DNA of 64,000 nucleotides from Comamonas testosteroni (GTDB lineage: Bacteria; Pseudomonadota; Gammaproteobacteria; Burkholderiales; Burkholderiaceae_C), in NCBI RefSeq assembly GCF_014076415.1, contig NZ_CP043568.1:1-64000 (forward strand). The letters are read 5' to 3'. Shown here piece after piece: positions 28,380-38,700 of this stretch (positions within the stretch are counted from its first letter, which is position 1; each line of letters starts with the position of its first letter). Below the pieces are notes generated by a model that searched no databases, was not told where the DNA came from, and saw nothing but the letters and a program-made list of their open reading frames with translations. The position numbers were made by a program, and so were the translations under genes.

Positions 28380-29135
28380 ATGGCTGAAGTCAATCACACC
28401 GACGTGGTGCGAGAGCGGGTACTGAAAAAGCTGATCTATGGCGAGTACGCTCCTGGCCATGTGTTCAAGCTACGCGAAATGCTGGAAGACCCGGACTTTT
28501 CAGGGATGAGCCAGACACCGGTGCGAGAAGCATTGCTGCAGCTCGTGGCCAAGGACATCCTGACGAGCCAGCGCGGCTTCAGCGTGCGTGTCCCCATGCC
28601 ATCGGTCGAACATTTGACCGAGGTTCGGGCCATCCGCACCCAGCTTGAAATCATGGCTGCACTGAAAACCCTTGGCACCTGGACACCGGAAAAATTGGCC
28701 GTGCTGCAAGGCATCCACAAAGAGCTGATCGCTGCAAAAGCCAAAGGTGCGACCAGTGACATCTTGAGCGCAAATGTGCGGTTCCACTTTGGACTCTACG
28801 GCGAGGGGAAGTCTTACTTGCTGAACATGATCACGACGCTCTGGGCCATCACCGGGCCCAGTGTTCGTTACCTATACACCGATGGGGTGCCTAGCAGCAG
28901 CGACCGCCGGCATTCGCACGAAGATGTGATGGAAGGCTTGAAAACGGGTAACCCTGAATTGGTCGCCAAAGGTATCCGCGATGACCTGAGTAGTACCGGC
29001 GATCGCATATTGGAGGTGCTTCGAAAAACAGTCTCACCGGAAGCTCAAGCGATCAAGCAATTTGAGCCGATTCAGCTGGTTCGAGCGCGGGAAAGACGAA
29101 TAAAAAGCTTAAACAAAAAGGAAGATGCGGCGTAA
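28380..29135 (+). CDS. GntR family transcriptional regulator (FadR/FCD type)
   Basis: 251-residue regulator with an N-terminal winged helix (VRERVLKKLIYGEYAPG, SQTPVREALLQLVAKDIL) and a C-terminal all-helical FCD ligand domain (EVRAIRTQLEIMA, HEDVMEGLKTGN). GGAG lies before the ATG. It is divergent from the TPP/SDR/tctC/gabD operon and probably represses it until a metabolite binds. Confidence 0.93.
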   Translation: MAEVNHTDVVRERVLKKLIYGEYAPGHVFKLREMLEDPDFSGMSQTPVREALLQLVAKDILTSQRGFSVRVPMPSVEHLTEVRAIRTQLEIMAALKTLGTWTPEKLAVLQGIHKELIAAKAKGATSDILSANVRFHFGLYGEGKSYLLNMITTLWAITGPSVRYLYTDGVPSSSDRRHSHEDVMEGLKTGNPELVAKGIRDDLSSTGDRILEVLRKTVSPEAQAIKQFEPIQLVRARERRIKSLNKKEDAA

Positions 29136-29257
29136 GTCTTGGACTTGCTCTACAGCGATCGCGAGGAACTGATCCTTGTGCACTCGCTACAGACCAGACT
29201 TCCCCCTGCGGCATTCCAACACTCCTCGGAATTTCTGAGCCCTCCTGGCCGGCCAGC

Positions 29258-30406
29258 TCAGTGCTGGCCGCCGAACTCTTCCCACAGCATCTGCGTGTGC
29301 TCGCCCAGCGCAGGTACCGCGCCCATGGCGGCTTCAGCATCCGAGAGCGTGGCCGGCGGCAGCAGCGCCTGAATGCTGGCGCCCGGCGTGGCCACCTCGC
29401 GCCAGCGTGCTCGCGCCTGCAGTTGAGGATGACTCCAGACCGCGTGCATGTCGTTGAGCGGCGCGTTGGCAATACCACCTTCATCCAGCCGCTGCATGGC
29501 CTGTTCGAGGCCCAGAGGAGCCAGTACGGATGCGATCAGCGCATCAAGCTCCGCACGGTGCGCCACGCGCTGCAGATTGGAGGCAAAGCGCGCGTCCTGC
29601 GCCAGCTCCGGTTGTCGCAGAACATGGATGCAGAAGCTATGCCACTCACGGTCGTTTTGCAGGCCGAAGATCAGGCTCTGGCCATCACCGACCGCGTACT
29701 GCCCATAGGGTGCGATGGAGGGATGTGTCAGCCCGCTGCGCGCGGGTGCCGCGCCGCCGTAGTGGGAGAAGTTCAGCGGGTAGGACATCCATTCGGCCAA
29801 GGCCTCCAGCATGGACACTTCCACGCGCAAGCCACGACCAGTGCGCCCACGCTGCAGCAAAGCAGACAAAATGCCCGAGTAGGCATACATGCCTGCCGCG
29901 ATATCGGCGATGGAAATGCCCACGCGCACAGGCTGTTGCGGTGAACCCGTAACCGAGATGAGACCGGCTGCAGCCTGTATCAGCAGGTCATAGGCTTTTT
30001 GCTCGCTGAGCGGACCGCCTTCGCCATAGCCCGATATATCGCAGACGATGAGCCGGGGATATTTGGGGTGCAGGCTTTCAAAGTCCAGGCCCATTCTCTG
30101 CATAGCGCCAGGGGCCAGGTTCTGGATCAGGATATCGGCCTTTTCCAGAATTCTCTCGACGATATGCCGTCCCTCATCGGTCTTGATATCCGCAGCCAGG
30201 CTTTGCTTCCCCCGATTGGCCCAGACAAAGAAGGATGATTCTCCACCCACCTTATCGTCATAGCCACGCGCAAAATCCCCACCGGGCAATCGCTCCAGCT
30301 TGATAACCCTGGCCCCCAGGTCCGCCAATTGCCGGCTGGCAAAAGGTCCTGCCACGGCATGCTCCATGGCTAATACCGTCAAACCATCCAATGGGCGTGT
30401 CTGCAT
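29258..30406 (-). CDS. Family III CoA-transferase (CaiB/BaiF)
   Basis: About 382 residues: MQTRPLDGLTVLAMEHAVAGPFASRQLADLGARVIKLE is the typical start, with the RGKQSLAADIKTDEG and GYGEGGPLSEQKAYDLLIQAAAG blocks. The catalytic Asp of the family corresponds to the latter block. It moves CoA between carboxylic acids. The ATG at 30406 is preferred over an upstream TTG. It follows the LysR gene on the same strand. Substrates are unknown; the maoC-like hydratase across the divergent promoter may act in the same pathway. Confidence 0.92.
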   Translation of the reverse strand: MQTRPLDGLTVLAMEHAVAGPFASRQLADLGARVIKLERLPGGDFARGYDDKVGGESSFFVWANRGKQSLAADIKTDEGRHIVERILEKADILIQNLAPGAMQRMGLDFESLHPKYPRLIVCDISGYGEGGPLSEQKAYDLLIQAAAGLISVTGSPQQPVRVGISIADIAAGMYAYSGILSALLQRGRTGRGLRVEVSMLEALAEWMSYPLNFSHYGGAAPARSGLTHPSIAPYGQYAVGDGQSLIFGLQNDREWHSFCIHVLRQPELAQDARFASNLQRVAHRAELDALIASVLAPLGLEQAMQRLDEGGIANAPLNDMHAVWSHPQLQARARWREVATPGASIQALLPPATLSDAEAAMGAVPALGEHTQMLWEEFGGQH

Positions 30407-30500
30407 TTTCTTGAACAAGGCGAATGTTGGATGCGGCGGATTCTAGAATTGCCTCCCGACCCAAGCCAGTCGGCATTTTCTAAGGCAGATATCAAATCTT

Positions 30501-31421
30501 CTAAGCCTCAGAAAGCTTGGGCGAGCCTTCCTCGGGCAGTGGATTCGCCACTACATAGGCCACGAAATCACGGGCATAGCCGGGCAGCGTTTCGGGGTCG
30601 CGCGTGACCACTTTCTGCTCGCGCTGTGCCCAGGACTCATCCAGGCTCACCGCGCACAGCCGGCCCGCCAGCAGCGCCGACCCGGCAATGGAGCGTGGCA
30701 CCAACGCAACGCCCACGCCCTCCTGTACACACTGCAACACCGCCTCGAACGTGGGTGCATGTACACGTACGCGCGGATTCATGCCCAGCCTAGATGCCAT
30801 GTTCTGCAGATAGAGAAAATTGCTGGTCTTGCGGCCTATGGAAACCAGGTCATAGGTCAGCGCGGTTTCCAGCGAGACCTTGTCGCCTGCAGCCAGAGGG
30901 TGGCCCACAGGAAGCACGAAGACCAGTTCATCCTGGCCATAGGTGGTGGCATGCAGGCCATGCAGATCGGCATGACCGGCCACCAGGCCCACGTCGGCAC
31001 TGCCGTCCAGCACGGCTCGCACGGTGTCCTCGCTCAAGCGCTCCTCCAGGCCCACATTGACGTTCGGATAATGAGCCAGATAGCGGCTGAGCACGGGCGC
31101 GATTCCCGTCAGCGTGCTGCTGTTGGCAAAGACTCGGATATGGCCAGATATCCCGTTGACATGCCTTTGCATTTCGCTGTGCAGGCGGTCAACGCTACTG
31201 AAGATGGAGTTGGCATATTTCTTGACCGTCATGCCCGCCGGCGTGAGCACCATGCCCTTGGAGGTTCTTTCAAACAGCGACGCACACATGGCCTGCTCAA
31301 GATTCTTGAGTCGGTAGCTGGCCGAAGGCGCAGTCAAGTGCACTTCAGCGGCGCCTGCGCTGAGGCTTTGGGCTTGGGCAATCGCAAGGAAAACCCGTAG
31401 ATCCGTCAATTCATATCGCAT
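30501..31421 (-). CDS. LysR family transcriptional regulator
   Basis: About 306 residues with the N-terminal helix-turn-helix (LRVFLAIAQAQSLSAGAAEVHLTAPSAS) and a periplasmic-binding-like effector domain. Start MRYELTDL at 31421 matches the family; an ATG at 31430 is also in frame. It is divergent from tctC-maoC and upstream of the CoA-transferase gene, and is probably autoregulated through the box at 31456-31472. Confidence 0.93.
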   Translation of the reverse strand: MRYELTDLRVFLAIAQAQSLSAGAAEVHLTAPSASYRLKNLEQAMCASLFERTSKGMVLTPAGMTVKKYANSIFSSVDRLHSEMQRHVNGISGHIRVFANSSTLTGIAPVLSRYLAHYPNVNVGLEERLSEDTVRAVLDGSADVGLVAGHADLHGLHATTYGQDELVFVLPVGHPLAAGDKVSLETALTYDLVSIGRKTSNFLYLQNMASRLGMNPRVRVHAPTFEAVLQCVQEGVGVALVPRSIAGSALLAGRLCAVSLDESWAQREQKVVTRDPETLPGYARDFVAYVVANPLPEEGSPKLSEA

Positions 31422-31455
31422 CCGTTCCATGCCCGCGAGGGGCAACTCCCTGAGT

Positions 31456-31472
31456 GTTAGACGGCTTCTAAC
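31456..31472. promoter_or_regulatory. LysR-type binding palindrome
   Basis: GTTAG-N7-CTAAC is a perfect interrupted palindrome containing a T-N11-A core. It lies in the 127-bp gap between the divergent LysR and tctC starts. Position and form match LysR-type operators. Confidence 0.55.
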
Positions 31473-31548
31473 CGCCTTATCAATGATTCGACTGGCCCGC
31501 CTCGCATGGTATTTCTATATTCGGCGCCAGGAGACAACGGAGAAAATT

Positions 31549-32520
31549 ATGGACTTCAAGACGGCAAGACGCCAAACCCTGATCACTGCTCTGCTGCTGG
31601 CCGCAGGCGCCGCCGCAGCGCAGGACTATCCATCGCGCCCCATTAAGCTCGTAATTCCCTATGCGGCCGGCGGACCCACCGACACCTTTGGCCGCGCCGT
31701 GGCCGAAGTTTGGAGCCAGAAGCTGGGCACACCGGTGGTGATAGAAAACCGCACGGGTGCAGGTACCCTGGTAGGCACTGAAGCGGTCGCCAAAGCTGCT
31801 GCCGACGGCTACACGCTGCTGTTGACCACGGTGGCGCATGCAGTCAATCCCCACATCCACGAAAAGATCGGCTACCGCACCGAAGAAGACTTCGCCCCTG
31901 TGGGCCTGGTCGCGAAGGCTCCGTTAGTGCTCATCGTGGACAAGCGGCTGCCGGTGCATAGCCTGCCGGAGTTCCTGGCCTATCTACGGGCACGGCCCGG
32001 CCAGGTCAGCTATGCCTCGGCCGGCGTAGGCAGCGCTCCCCACCTGGGTGCGGAGCTGCTGAACCTGATGGCGGGAACCAGGGCTTTGCATGTGCCTTAC
32101 CGGGGCAGCGCACCGGCGCTACAGGATCTCATCGGCGGGCACCTGGCCTTCATGCTGGACAGCGCGCCCACGGGCCTGGCACAGGTCAAGGCAGGCACGG
32201 TGCGCTTGCTGGCCACCACCATGGCCCAGCGACTGCCCCAGACGCCAGACACACCGGCCATCGCCGAGCAGGTGCCTGGCTACGAGGCCTACACCTGGAA
32301 TGCCGTGTTCGCGCCTGCAGGCACGCCGCAGACCTTGATCACCAAGCTGCAATCCAGCCTGCAGGCCACGGTGGACGATGCCGGGCTGCAGAAAAAGGCA
32401 TTCGACATGGGTCTGGTTCTGGAAAAGCAGCCGCGCGCACCGGCGCTGGCCGCATTCCTGAAGCAGGAGCTGGAAAAATGGGGCAAGGTCGCCAAAGCCG
32501 CCCATATGAGCGCGAACTGA
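31549..32520 (+). CDS. Bug/TctC-family substrate-binding protein
   Basis: About 323 residues after choosing the ATG at 31549, which has GGAG upstream and yields a signal peptide (MDFKTARRQTLITALLLAAGAAAAQ). Family blocks YPSRPIKLVIPYAAGGPTD and YASAGVGSAPHLGAELL follow. It is paired with the maoC-like gene 10 bp downstream and divergent from the LysR gene. Confidence 0.92.
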   Translation: MDFKTARRQTLITALLLAAGAAAAQDYPSRPIKLVIPYAAGGPTDTFGRAVAEVWSQKLGTPVVIENRTGAGTLVGTEAVAKAAADGYTLLLTTVAHAVNPHIHEKIGYRTEEDFAPVGLVAKAPLVLIVDKRLPVHSLPEFLAYLRARPGQVSYASAGVGSAPHLGAELLNLMAGTRALHVPYRGSAPALQDLIGGHLAFMLDSAPTGLAQVKAGTVRLLATTMAQRLPQTPDTPAIAEQVPGYEAYTWNAVFAPAGTPQTLITKLQSSLQATVDDAGLQKKAFDMGLVLEKQPRAPALAAFLKQELEKWGKVAKAAHMSAN

Positions 32521-32530
32521 GGAGGCGGCC

Positions 32531-32995
32531 ATGCAACACCGCCCCTCCATGTGCGCTCAGCGCTACTTCGAAGACTTCGCACTAGGCGAGGTCTTTGTGC
32601 TGCCCTCGCGCACCATGACCGAAGCTCTCTTCTCCGCCTTCCAGCTGGCCAGCGGCGACAACCATCCCGTGCACTACGACGTGGAATACTGCCGCGCACG
32701 TGGCATGCCCCATATGCTGGCCCATGGCTACCAGGTGGCCATACAGACAGCGGCGGGGGCCGGCCTGTTTCCGCACATGGTCGAGGAGTCGCTCAAGGGC
32801 TTTCTCGAACAGGGAAGCCGATTCCTGGCCCCCGTCTATGTGGGCGACACGCTGTACTGCACACTGACGGTGTCCGAGCTCAAGGCCAGTAACACCACGG
32901 GCGTGCTGACCCTGGCCACCCTGGTACTCAACCAGCGCGACGAGCGGGTGTCTGACGGGTTTCAGAAGTACCTGTTGAGAAAGCGGCCCAACTGA
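32531..32995 (+). CDS. MaoC-like (R)-specific enoyl-CoA hydratase
   Basis: 154-residue hot-dog fold protein. The catalytic hydratase motif is visible as ASGDNHPVHYD with a following glycine-rich region. It would hydrate an enoyl-CoA, perhaps made by the CaiB-type transferase across the divergent promoter. A strong GGAGG lies 5 bp before the ATG. Confidence 0.9.
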   Translation: MQHRPSMCAQRYFEDFALGEVFVLPSRTMTEALFSAFQLASGDNHPVHYDVEYCRARGMPHMLAHGYQVAIQTAAGAGLFPHMVEESLKGFLEQGSRFLAPVYVGDTLYCTLTVSELKASNTTGVLTLATLVLNQRDERVSDGFQKYLLRKRPN

Positions 32996-33079
32996 GGGCT
33001 TCGGGCGAGGCCGCTGCGCAACCTGGCGCGTCCCGAGATGCTGGACAACCTGGTTCCCAACTCATTGTCATGCGGCGCT

Positions 33080-33372
33080 TCACCCTATACAGCAAACTCC
33101 ATACCGCTCATCAGCCGCCATCACCACGGCAATACCCAGAGCGCCATCCTGACCCAGGAGTTTGCAGCAGCCTTGATTACGCTGCCCTGCACTACGCAGC
33201 AGAGAACCTTGTCGGCCTGCTGGGCGACGGCGAACACGCCAAGCTCGCAAAGGTCTGCGTGGCAGATCTCCGAAGCCGAACTCACCACAGGCCACCAGCG
33301 CTTGCAAGGACCTGGGCGAAATAAACCCCGAGCAGGGCCTCATGCATCCGCAATCTGCTGCACAAGATCGAC
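33080..33372 (+). pseudogene. gyrB: Decayed 3' fragment of gyrB
   Basis: DNA here aligns with the 3' part of the intact gyrB (about 4965-5315). In one frame it encodes [18 protein letters not shown] (gyr[19 protein letters not shown]), then in another frame LDYAALHYAAENLVGLLGDG, then again LTTGHQRLQG and CCCGAGCAG. Several frameshifts and an internal deletion have destroyed it. It has the same orientation as gyrB. It marks the right edge of the catabolic block and sits just before jetA. Confidence 0.85.
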
Positions 33373-33489
33373 AACAAAATTGAGTCACATCAAAAGTTCA
33401 TACGCCTTACGCAACCGTCTTTCTGTTAACGCGCAAAGTGCTTTGCCAAGCATTTTGGCAACTGTGTGCATCTATCTACAATTCTTTGC

Positions 33490-34986
33490 ATGCTCAGCCT
33501 CAGCCAGCAACGCACACAGAAATACATCACTGCACGCCAGCAGCATCCGGCATGGCTGTTGCTGGCGGCGCGGCGGGCTCCGCTGGTGCTCAGCTGTCTG
33601 GATGCACTGTTTGAGCATCAGCGCGATGGCGTGGCTTTTGATGCGGCGGTGCAGGCGCTGGCGGACATGCTGTCTGCGCACGCCAACGACACCCACTTCG
33701 AGATTGACAGCAGCGACACGCTGAACGATGCGCGACGCGAAATCCGTGAGTGGATCAGGCGCGGCCTGGTGGTGGAGCGCGAGGGTCGCGTTTTCGAGAC
33801 CGATGCACTCAAGACGGCCTTGGGTTTCATCGCGCAACTCGATGGCCGGATGATGACCTCCACCGCCTCGCGGCTGGCGGTCGTGCAGCGCGAAATCGAC
33901 AACCTCGCCACGGCGCTCAACCCTGATCCACAAAGCCGCATCACGCATTTGCAGCGCCGTCTCGATGAGCTGCAGCAGCAACTGGATGCAGCGCTCGCGG
34001 GCCATATCACCAAGCTGACACCCGAGCAGGCCGTCGAAGGCATTCGCGAGATTTACACCTTGGCCACCAGCCTGCGGGCCGACTTCCGCCGTGTGGAAGA
34101 CTCCTGGCGCAATGCAGACCGATCACTACGCTCAGCCATCATCAGTGCCCGCCATCATCGCGGTGCGGTGATCGATCAATTGCTCGACGGCCATGCCAGC
34201 TTGCTGAGCACACAGGAAGGCAGAGTATTTGACAGCTTTCATCAGCAGCTGTCCAACCGGACCGAGTTGACCGAAATGCGCCATCGCATCCGGCAGATTC
34301 TGCAGCACCCAGCGGCGGAGAAGGCCTTGGATGGCTTGCAGCGCAGCACCATGCAGACGCTGGTGATGCAGCTGATCAAGGAGGCCAAGGTGGTGCAAGG
34401 CGTTCGCGCACGCAGTGAACGCGAGGTAAGCCAGTTTATGAAGACCGGCCAGGCGGCCGAGAATCTGCGCGTCGGGCAATTGCTCAACGAAGTGCTGGAA
34501 CAAGCCTTGCAGGTCAACTGGCAGCGCCAACAGGTCAGGCGCACGCCCGCGCCTTTGCCGCCCCTGGGCGTGGCGCTGGGCAGCGTGCCCATGGTGGAGC
34601 GGCTGCGCATCAAATCGCTCGAAGGCGGTGAACCAGCGGCGCTGCTGCTGACGACCGAATACACCGACCTGGGCCAGATGGAGGGCGACTTCTGGCAGTC
34701 CTTTGAGGGCCTCGATCGTGAAGCCTTGCTGCAACAGACTTTGCAGTTGCTGGCCCAATATGACCAGCCCATGACGCTGGCGCAGCTGGCTGCCGCCTTG
34801 CCACCAGCCGGGCATGATCTCGAAACGCTGGCACTGTGGCTGTCTATGGCCCAAGAAGCAGGCATTGATCTGCAGGACGTGCATGAGCAGATCGACACGC
34901 AAGATGACGAGAAGTCCTGGCGCTTTACCGTGCCACGCGTGGCACTGGATGCAGCACAACTGGCGCATATCAATTGGGAGCTTTGA
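33490..34986 (+). CDS. jetA: Wadjet defence protein JetA (DUF3375)
   Basis: About 498 residues. The N-terminus (HPAWLLLAARRAPLVLSCLDALFE) and long coiled-coil middle (RLAVVQREIDNLATAL..., HLQRRLDELQQQLDAAL) match DUF3375. JetA is the kleisin-like subunit of the SMC-related JetABC complex, which senses circular plasmids. The ATG at 33490 fits the family; the upstream GTG at 33466 is less likely. Its stop overlaps the jetB start (ATGA). First gene of a four-gene operon right after the gyrB remnant. Confidence 0.93.
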   Translation: MLSLSQQRTQKYITARQQHPAWLLLAARRAPLVLSCLDALFEHQRDGVAFDAAVQALADMLSAHANDTHFEIDSSDTLNDARREIREWIRRGLVVEREGRVFETDALKTALGFIAQLDGRMMTSTASRLAVVQREIDNLATALNPDPQSRITHLQRRLDELQQQLDAALAGHITKLTPEQAVEGIREIYTLATSLRADFRRVEDSWRNADRSLRSAIISARHHRGAVIDQLLDGHASLLSTQEGRVFDSFHQQLSNRTELTEMRHRIRQILQHPAAEKALDGLQRSTMQTLVMQLIKEAKVVQGVRARSEREVSQFMKTGQAAENLRVGQLLNEVLEQALQVNWQRQQVRRTPAPLPPLGVALGSVPMVERLRIKSLEGGEPAALLLTTEYTDLGQMEGDFWQSFEGLDREALLQQTLQLLAQYDQPMTLAQLAAALPPAGHDLETLALWLSMAQEAGIDLQDVHEQIDTQDDEKSWRFTVPRVALDAAQLAHINWEL

Positions 34987-35738
34987 TGAACCAAGAGCCG
35001 GATATCTTTGATCTTATGGCAAGCCAGCCCACAGCACCGCAGCTGGATGCGTCAAAAAAAGAAGAGCACTCCCCGCTTGAATTCAATGAATCTGAAGGTC
35101 TAGTCGACCTGAGAACCCCACAAAATAAGCGCAAGGCGCTTCAATTTTTACTAGCAAACGGGTGGCTGGAAGCAGCCAGCAAGCCTGCGCTGTTTCGCCT
35201 GATCGCCACACAAAGCACCCAGTTGGATCGGCTGCTGGAGCCACTGGATTTGCGGCTGCAAGTCGATGATGTACGCGGCCTGGCTTTTCTGGCCGTGGTG
35301 ACAGATTACGAGAATGATGATGTCGATGAAAGCGAGCAGGACGACTGGACGCATCCGCTGATGCGACGCCAGCGTCTGAATCTTGAACAATCGCTGCTGC
35401 TGGCGATTCTGCGCCGTGAATTCCTGCAGCGCGAGCAGGAAAACGGCACCGGCGTAACCGTTCGCATCACCGTGGAAAGCCTGCTGCCGCAGCTAGAGAC
35501 CTATCTGGGCGCCACCGGCAGTGATATGCAGGAGCGCCGACGCCTGAACCAATTACTGGACAATCTGCGCAGCCACGGCATAGTGTCGGAAGTCGATGCT
35601 CAGGACTGCATCACCATTCGCCCAATGATCGTCCACCTGCTCAACCCCGAAAATCTGCAAGCGCTGCTGCTGAAGCTGCAAGAAGTGGCTGACGGCGCAG
35701 CATCGAACAGTGCGCAGAGCCCGGACAACGCCCCATGA
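34986..35738 (+). CDS. jetB: Wadjet defence protein JetB (DUF4194)
   Basis: 250 residues with the DUF4194 core: a winged-helix-like middle (RQRLNLEQSLLLAILRREFLQRE) and LNQLLDNLRSHGIVSEVDAQD. JetB acts like the KITE subunit of the complex. The ATG overlaps the jetA stop and its own stop overlaps jetC, so the proteins are translationally coupled. Confidence 0.93.
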   Translation: MNQEPDIFDLMASQPTAPQLDASKKEEHSPLEFNESEGLVDLRTPQNKRKALQFLLANGWLEAASKPALFRLIATQSTQLDRLLEPLDLRLQVDDVRGLAFLAVVTDYENDDVDESEQDDWTHPLMRRQRLNLEQSLLLAILRREFLQREQENGTGVTVRITVESLLPQLETYLGATGSDMQERRRLNQLLDNLRSHGIVSEVDAQDCITIRPMIVHLLNPENLQALLLKLQEVADGAASNSAQSPDNAP

Positions 35739-38700
35739 GCGCCGAGGCTTCCTACATCCTGCAAGAGCTGCACCTGTATAACTGGGGGCCATTTGCGGGT
35801 CGCCACCAGGCAGATATCGATGCGGAAAACAGCGCCATCATCGGCCCCACGGGAAGTGGCAAGACCACGCTGGTCGATGCGCTGATGACCTTGCTGTGCG
35901 CCAATCCTCGCTACAACCTGGCATCGACAGGCGGGCATGAAAGCGACCGCGATCTGGTGAGCTATGTGCGCGGCGCCAGCGGTCAAGGCAATGAAAGCGG
36001 CGACCATATTGCACGGCCAGGCCAGTGCATCACCGGCATCGCCGCCAGGCTGGAGTGCGGCACGGCGCCGTTCGCGCAATCGGTTCTGCTGGGCGCACTG
36101 TTCTGGTTTGACGGCAGCAGCCAGTCGGCTGGCGATATGCAAAAGCGCTGGTTCTTTGCGCAGGGTCAGGGACAGACGCTGAACCTCTGGCTGGAAGAGC
36201 TGCACCAGGGCGGAGCACGCGCCTTGACGCGCCTGGCCAAGGACTGCGATGACCTGCAGATGCACACCAGCAAGACTGCCTATCTGGCCAAGCTGCACAG
36301 TTTTTTTGAGGTGGGCTCCAATGCCTTTACCTTGCTCAACCGCGCCGCGGGCCTGAAGCAGCTCAACAGCATTGACGAGATTTTTCGCGAGCTGGTACTG
36401 GACGAGCACAGCGCTTTTGACGATGCGCAGAAAGTCGTTGACGGCTTCGCGGAGCTGGCCTCCATTCATGCCGATCTGGAGCTGGCCAATGTGCAATTCG
36501 TCTCGCTGCTGCCGCTGCGCGATCTGGCCGCACGCGAGCAGCAGCAAAGCCAGCAGCTCCAGCATTTGCAGAGCTTGCAGCAACAGTTGCCACCCTGGTT
36601 TGCCGCGCAGGGCGCGCAGTGGTGGCAGCAGCATGCCAATCAGTTGCAGGCGCAGATAGCGCAGCGCAATCAGTTGCTGCACAGTGCACAGACCCGCATC
36701 GACACTGCGCGCCAGCATGAGCAGAATCTGCACGGCATTTATCTGCAAGCTGGTGGTGCCGACATTGTCACGCTGGAGGAAAACATTCAGCTGGCCCACA
36801 AGGAACTAGGGCGCCAGCAGAGCAACCTTGAGCAATACCTGCAACTGGCGCGCAATCTGGGACTGGACACCGCAGCAGGTGCACAGAGCCTGGTGTTCCA
36901 TCAGGCCTTGGTTGCCGAGGCGCTCACGCAGTTGGAAGCTCGCCAGCATCTGCTGCAGGCCGATGCGGAATCCGCCATCACCGCCGAGCGCAACGCGCAC
37001 CAGATCTGGAAGGATCTGGAGGCGGAACATGAAGCCGTGCGCCAACGCCCAGGCAGCAATCTGCCCATGGAATTCCAACGCTTTCGTACGGAACTGGCCG
37101 CTCATCTGGACCTGCCAGAAGACGATCTACCCTTTGTGGCCGAACTGGTGGAAGTGCAAAAAAACCAGCAACATTGGCGCGGGGCCATCGAGCGCGCCAT
37201 CGGCAGCCACCGGCTGCGTATTCTCGTGCCCCCCAAGACCATGCGCGAGGCTTTGCGCTGGGTCAATCAGCGGCACAATCGCCTGCATGTTCGCCTGCTG
37301 GAAGTACGGGCCAGCGCGGCATCAGCCAGCTTTCTCAGCGACGGCTTTGCCGGCAAGCTGAACCTGAAACCACAGGCTCCCGCTACGCACCTGCACGCCT
37401 TGCGTCAACTGCTGGCCGATCTGGACCGCCACTGCGTTGCCGATGTCGAAACCCTGCAACACACGCCGCATGCGATGACGGCGCAAGGCCTGATGTCGGG
37501 CCGTTCCGATCAGTTTGACAAGCAGGACCACAAACGCCTGGACCAGGACTGGATGACGGGTTTCGACAATCGTGACCGCCTGGCACAACTGCTTCAGCAA
37601 AAAGAGCAGGCTGCTCAGGACTGGCAAGCACTGGAGGCCAAAAAAGCGCAAAGGCTGCAAGCCCAGAGCAATGCCCACAGCCAGCGCCAGCTCTGGCTTT
37701 CCTTGCAGGCGCTGCGCCTGGAAGACTTGGACATCACTGCCACCGAGCTTCTGCTGCAGCACAAACAGCAGCAGCTGCAGGCGCTGCTGAATCCGCAATC
37801 CAATACCGCGCAGGTCAAGCAGCAGTGGATGGATGCGCAGTTGCAGACAAAAAGCGCCGAAAATCATTGGCGTGATCTGCAAAGCGCTCAGACGCAGGAT
37901 GAAACCTTGCTACGCACGGCGCACCAGAAGTACAGCGCTTTTGAAGAAAGGCTGCACCGCGCGGCAGCCGTGGATGATGACTTTCCAGCGCTGATCAAGA
38001 AGCAGCTTGGCAAAAGCCTGCCCGTTCTGGATGGCGACAATCTCGATGCGCATGAACGCGATACCGGCAGTGCAGTGCAAGCCAGGATCAATGAGGCCCA
38101 GAAAAAGCTCGCCAGCATACACAACGAGATCATTCGCCAGATGGGCAAGGCCAAGGCCGAAGACCGCGGAACATTGGAAAACCATGCGCCGGAGCTGGAG
38201 GCCTTGTCCCAATTCCTGAAGCGCCTGCAGCTGCTGGAAGAAGAGGCTCTGCCGCAAAAACGCCACCGCTTTCAGGAGTACCTGAACGAGACTTCGCAGC
38301 AAGGCGTAGACACGCTACTCAACGGCATTGCCGCTCATGTGGCTGACATCGAGGACCGCATCGCCAAACTCAATGAAACGCTCATGCGCGTGGATTTTCA
38401 ACCCGGCCGCTATCTGCAGCTGGAGCCACGTCCCGTAGTGCACCAAAGCCTGCAAAGCCTGACCAGGGCGCAGGCACAGCTGCGTACGGAGCGCTTGCGC
38501 GATGACGGCGGCAGCAGCCATTACCGGGCACTGCGCGCCATTGTCGAAATGCTGCAGGAGCATGCCAGCAATCGCCGCAGCAAAGCGGCTCAGGCATTGC
38601 TGGACCCACGCTACCGGCTGCAGTTTGCCGTGCTGGTACTTGACCGACACAACCATCAACTGCTGGAGCGCCGCACGGGCTCCCAGGGCGGCAGCGGGGG

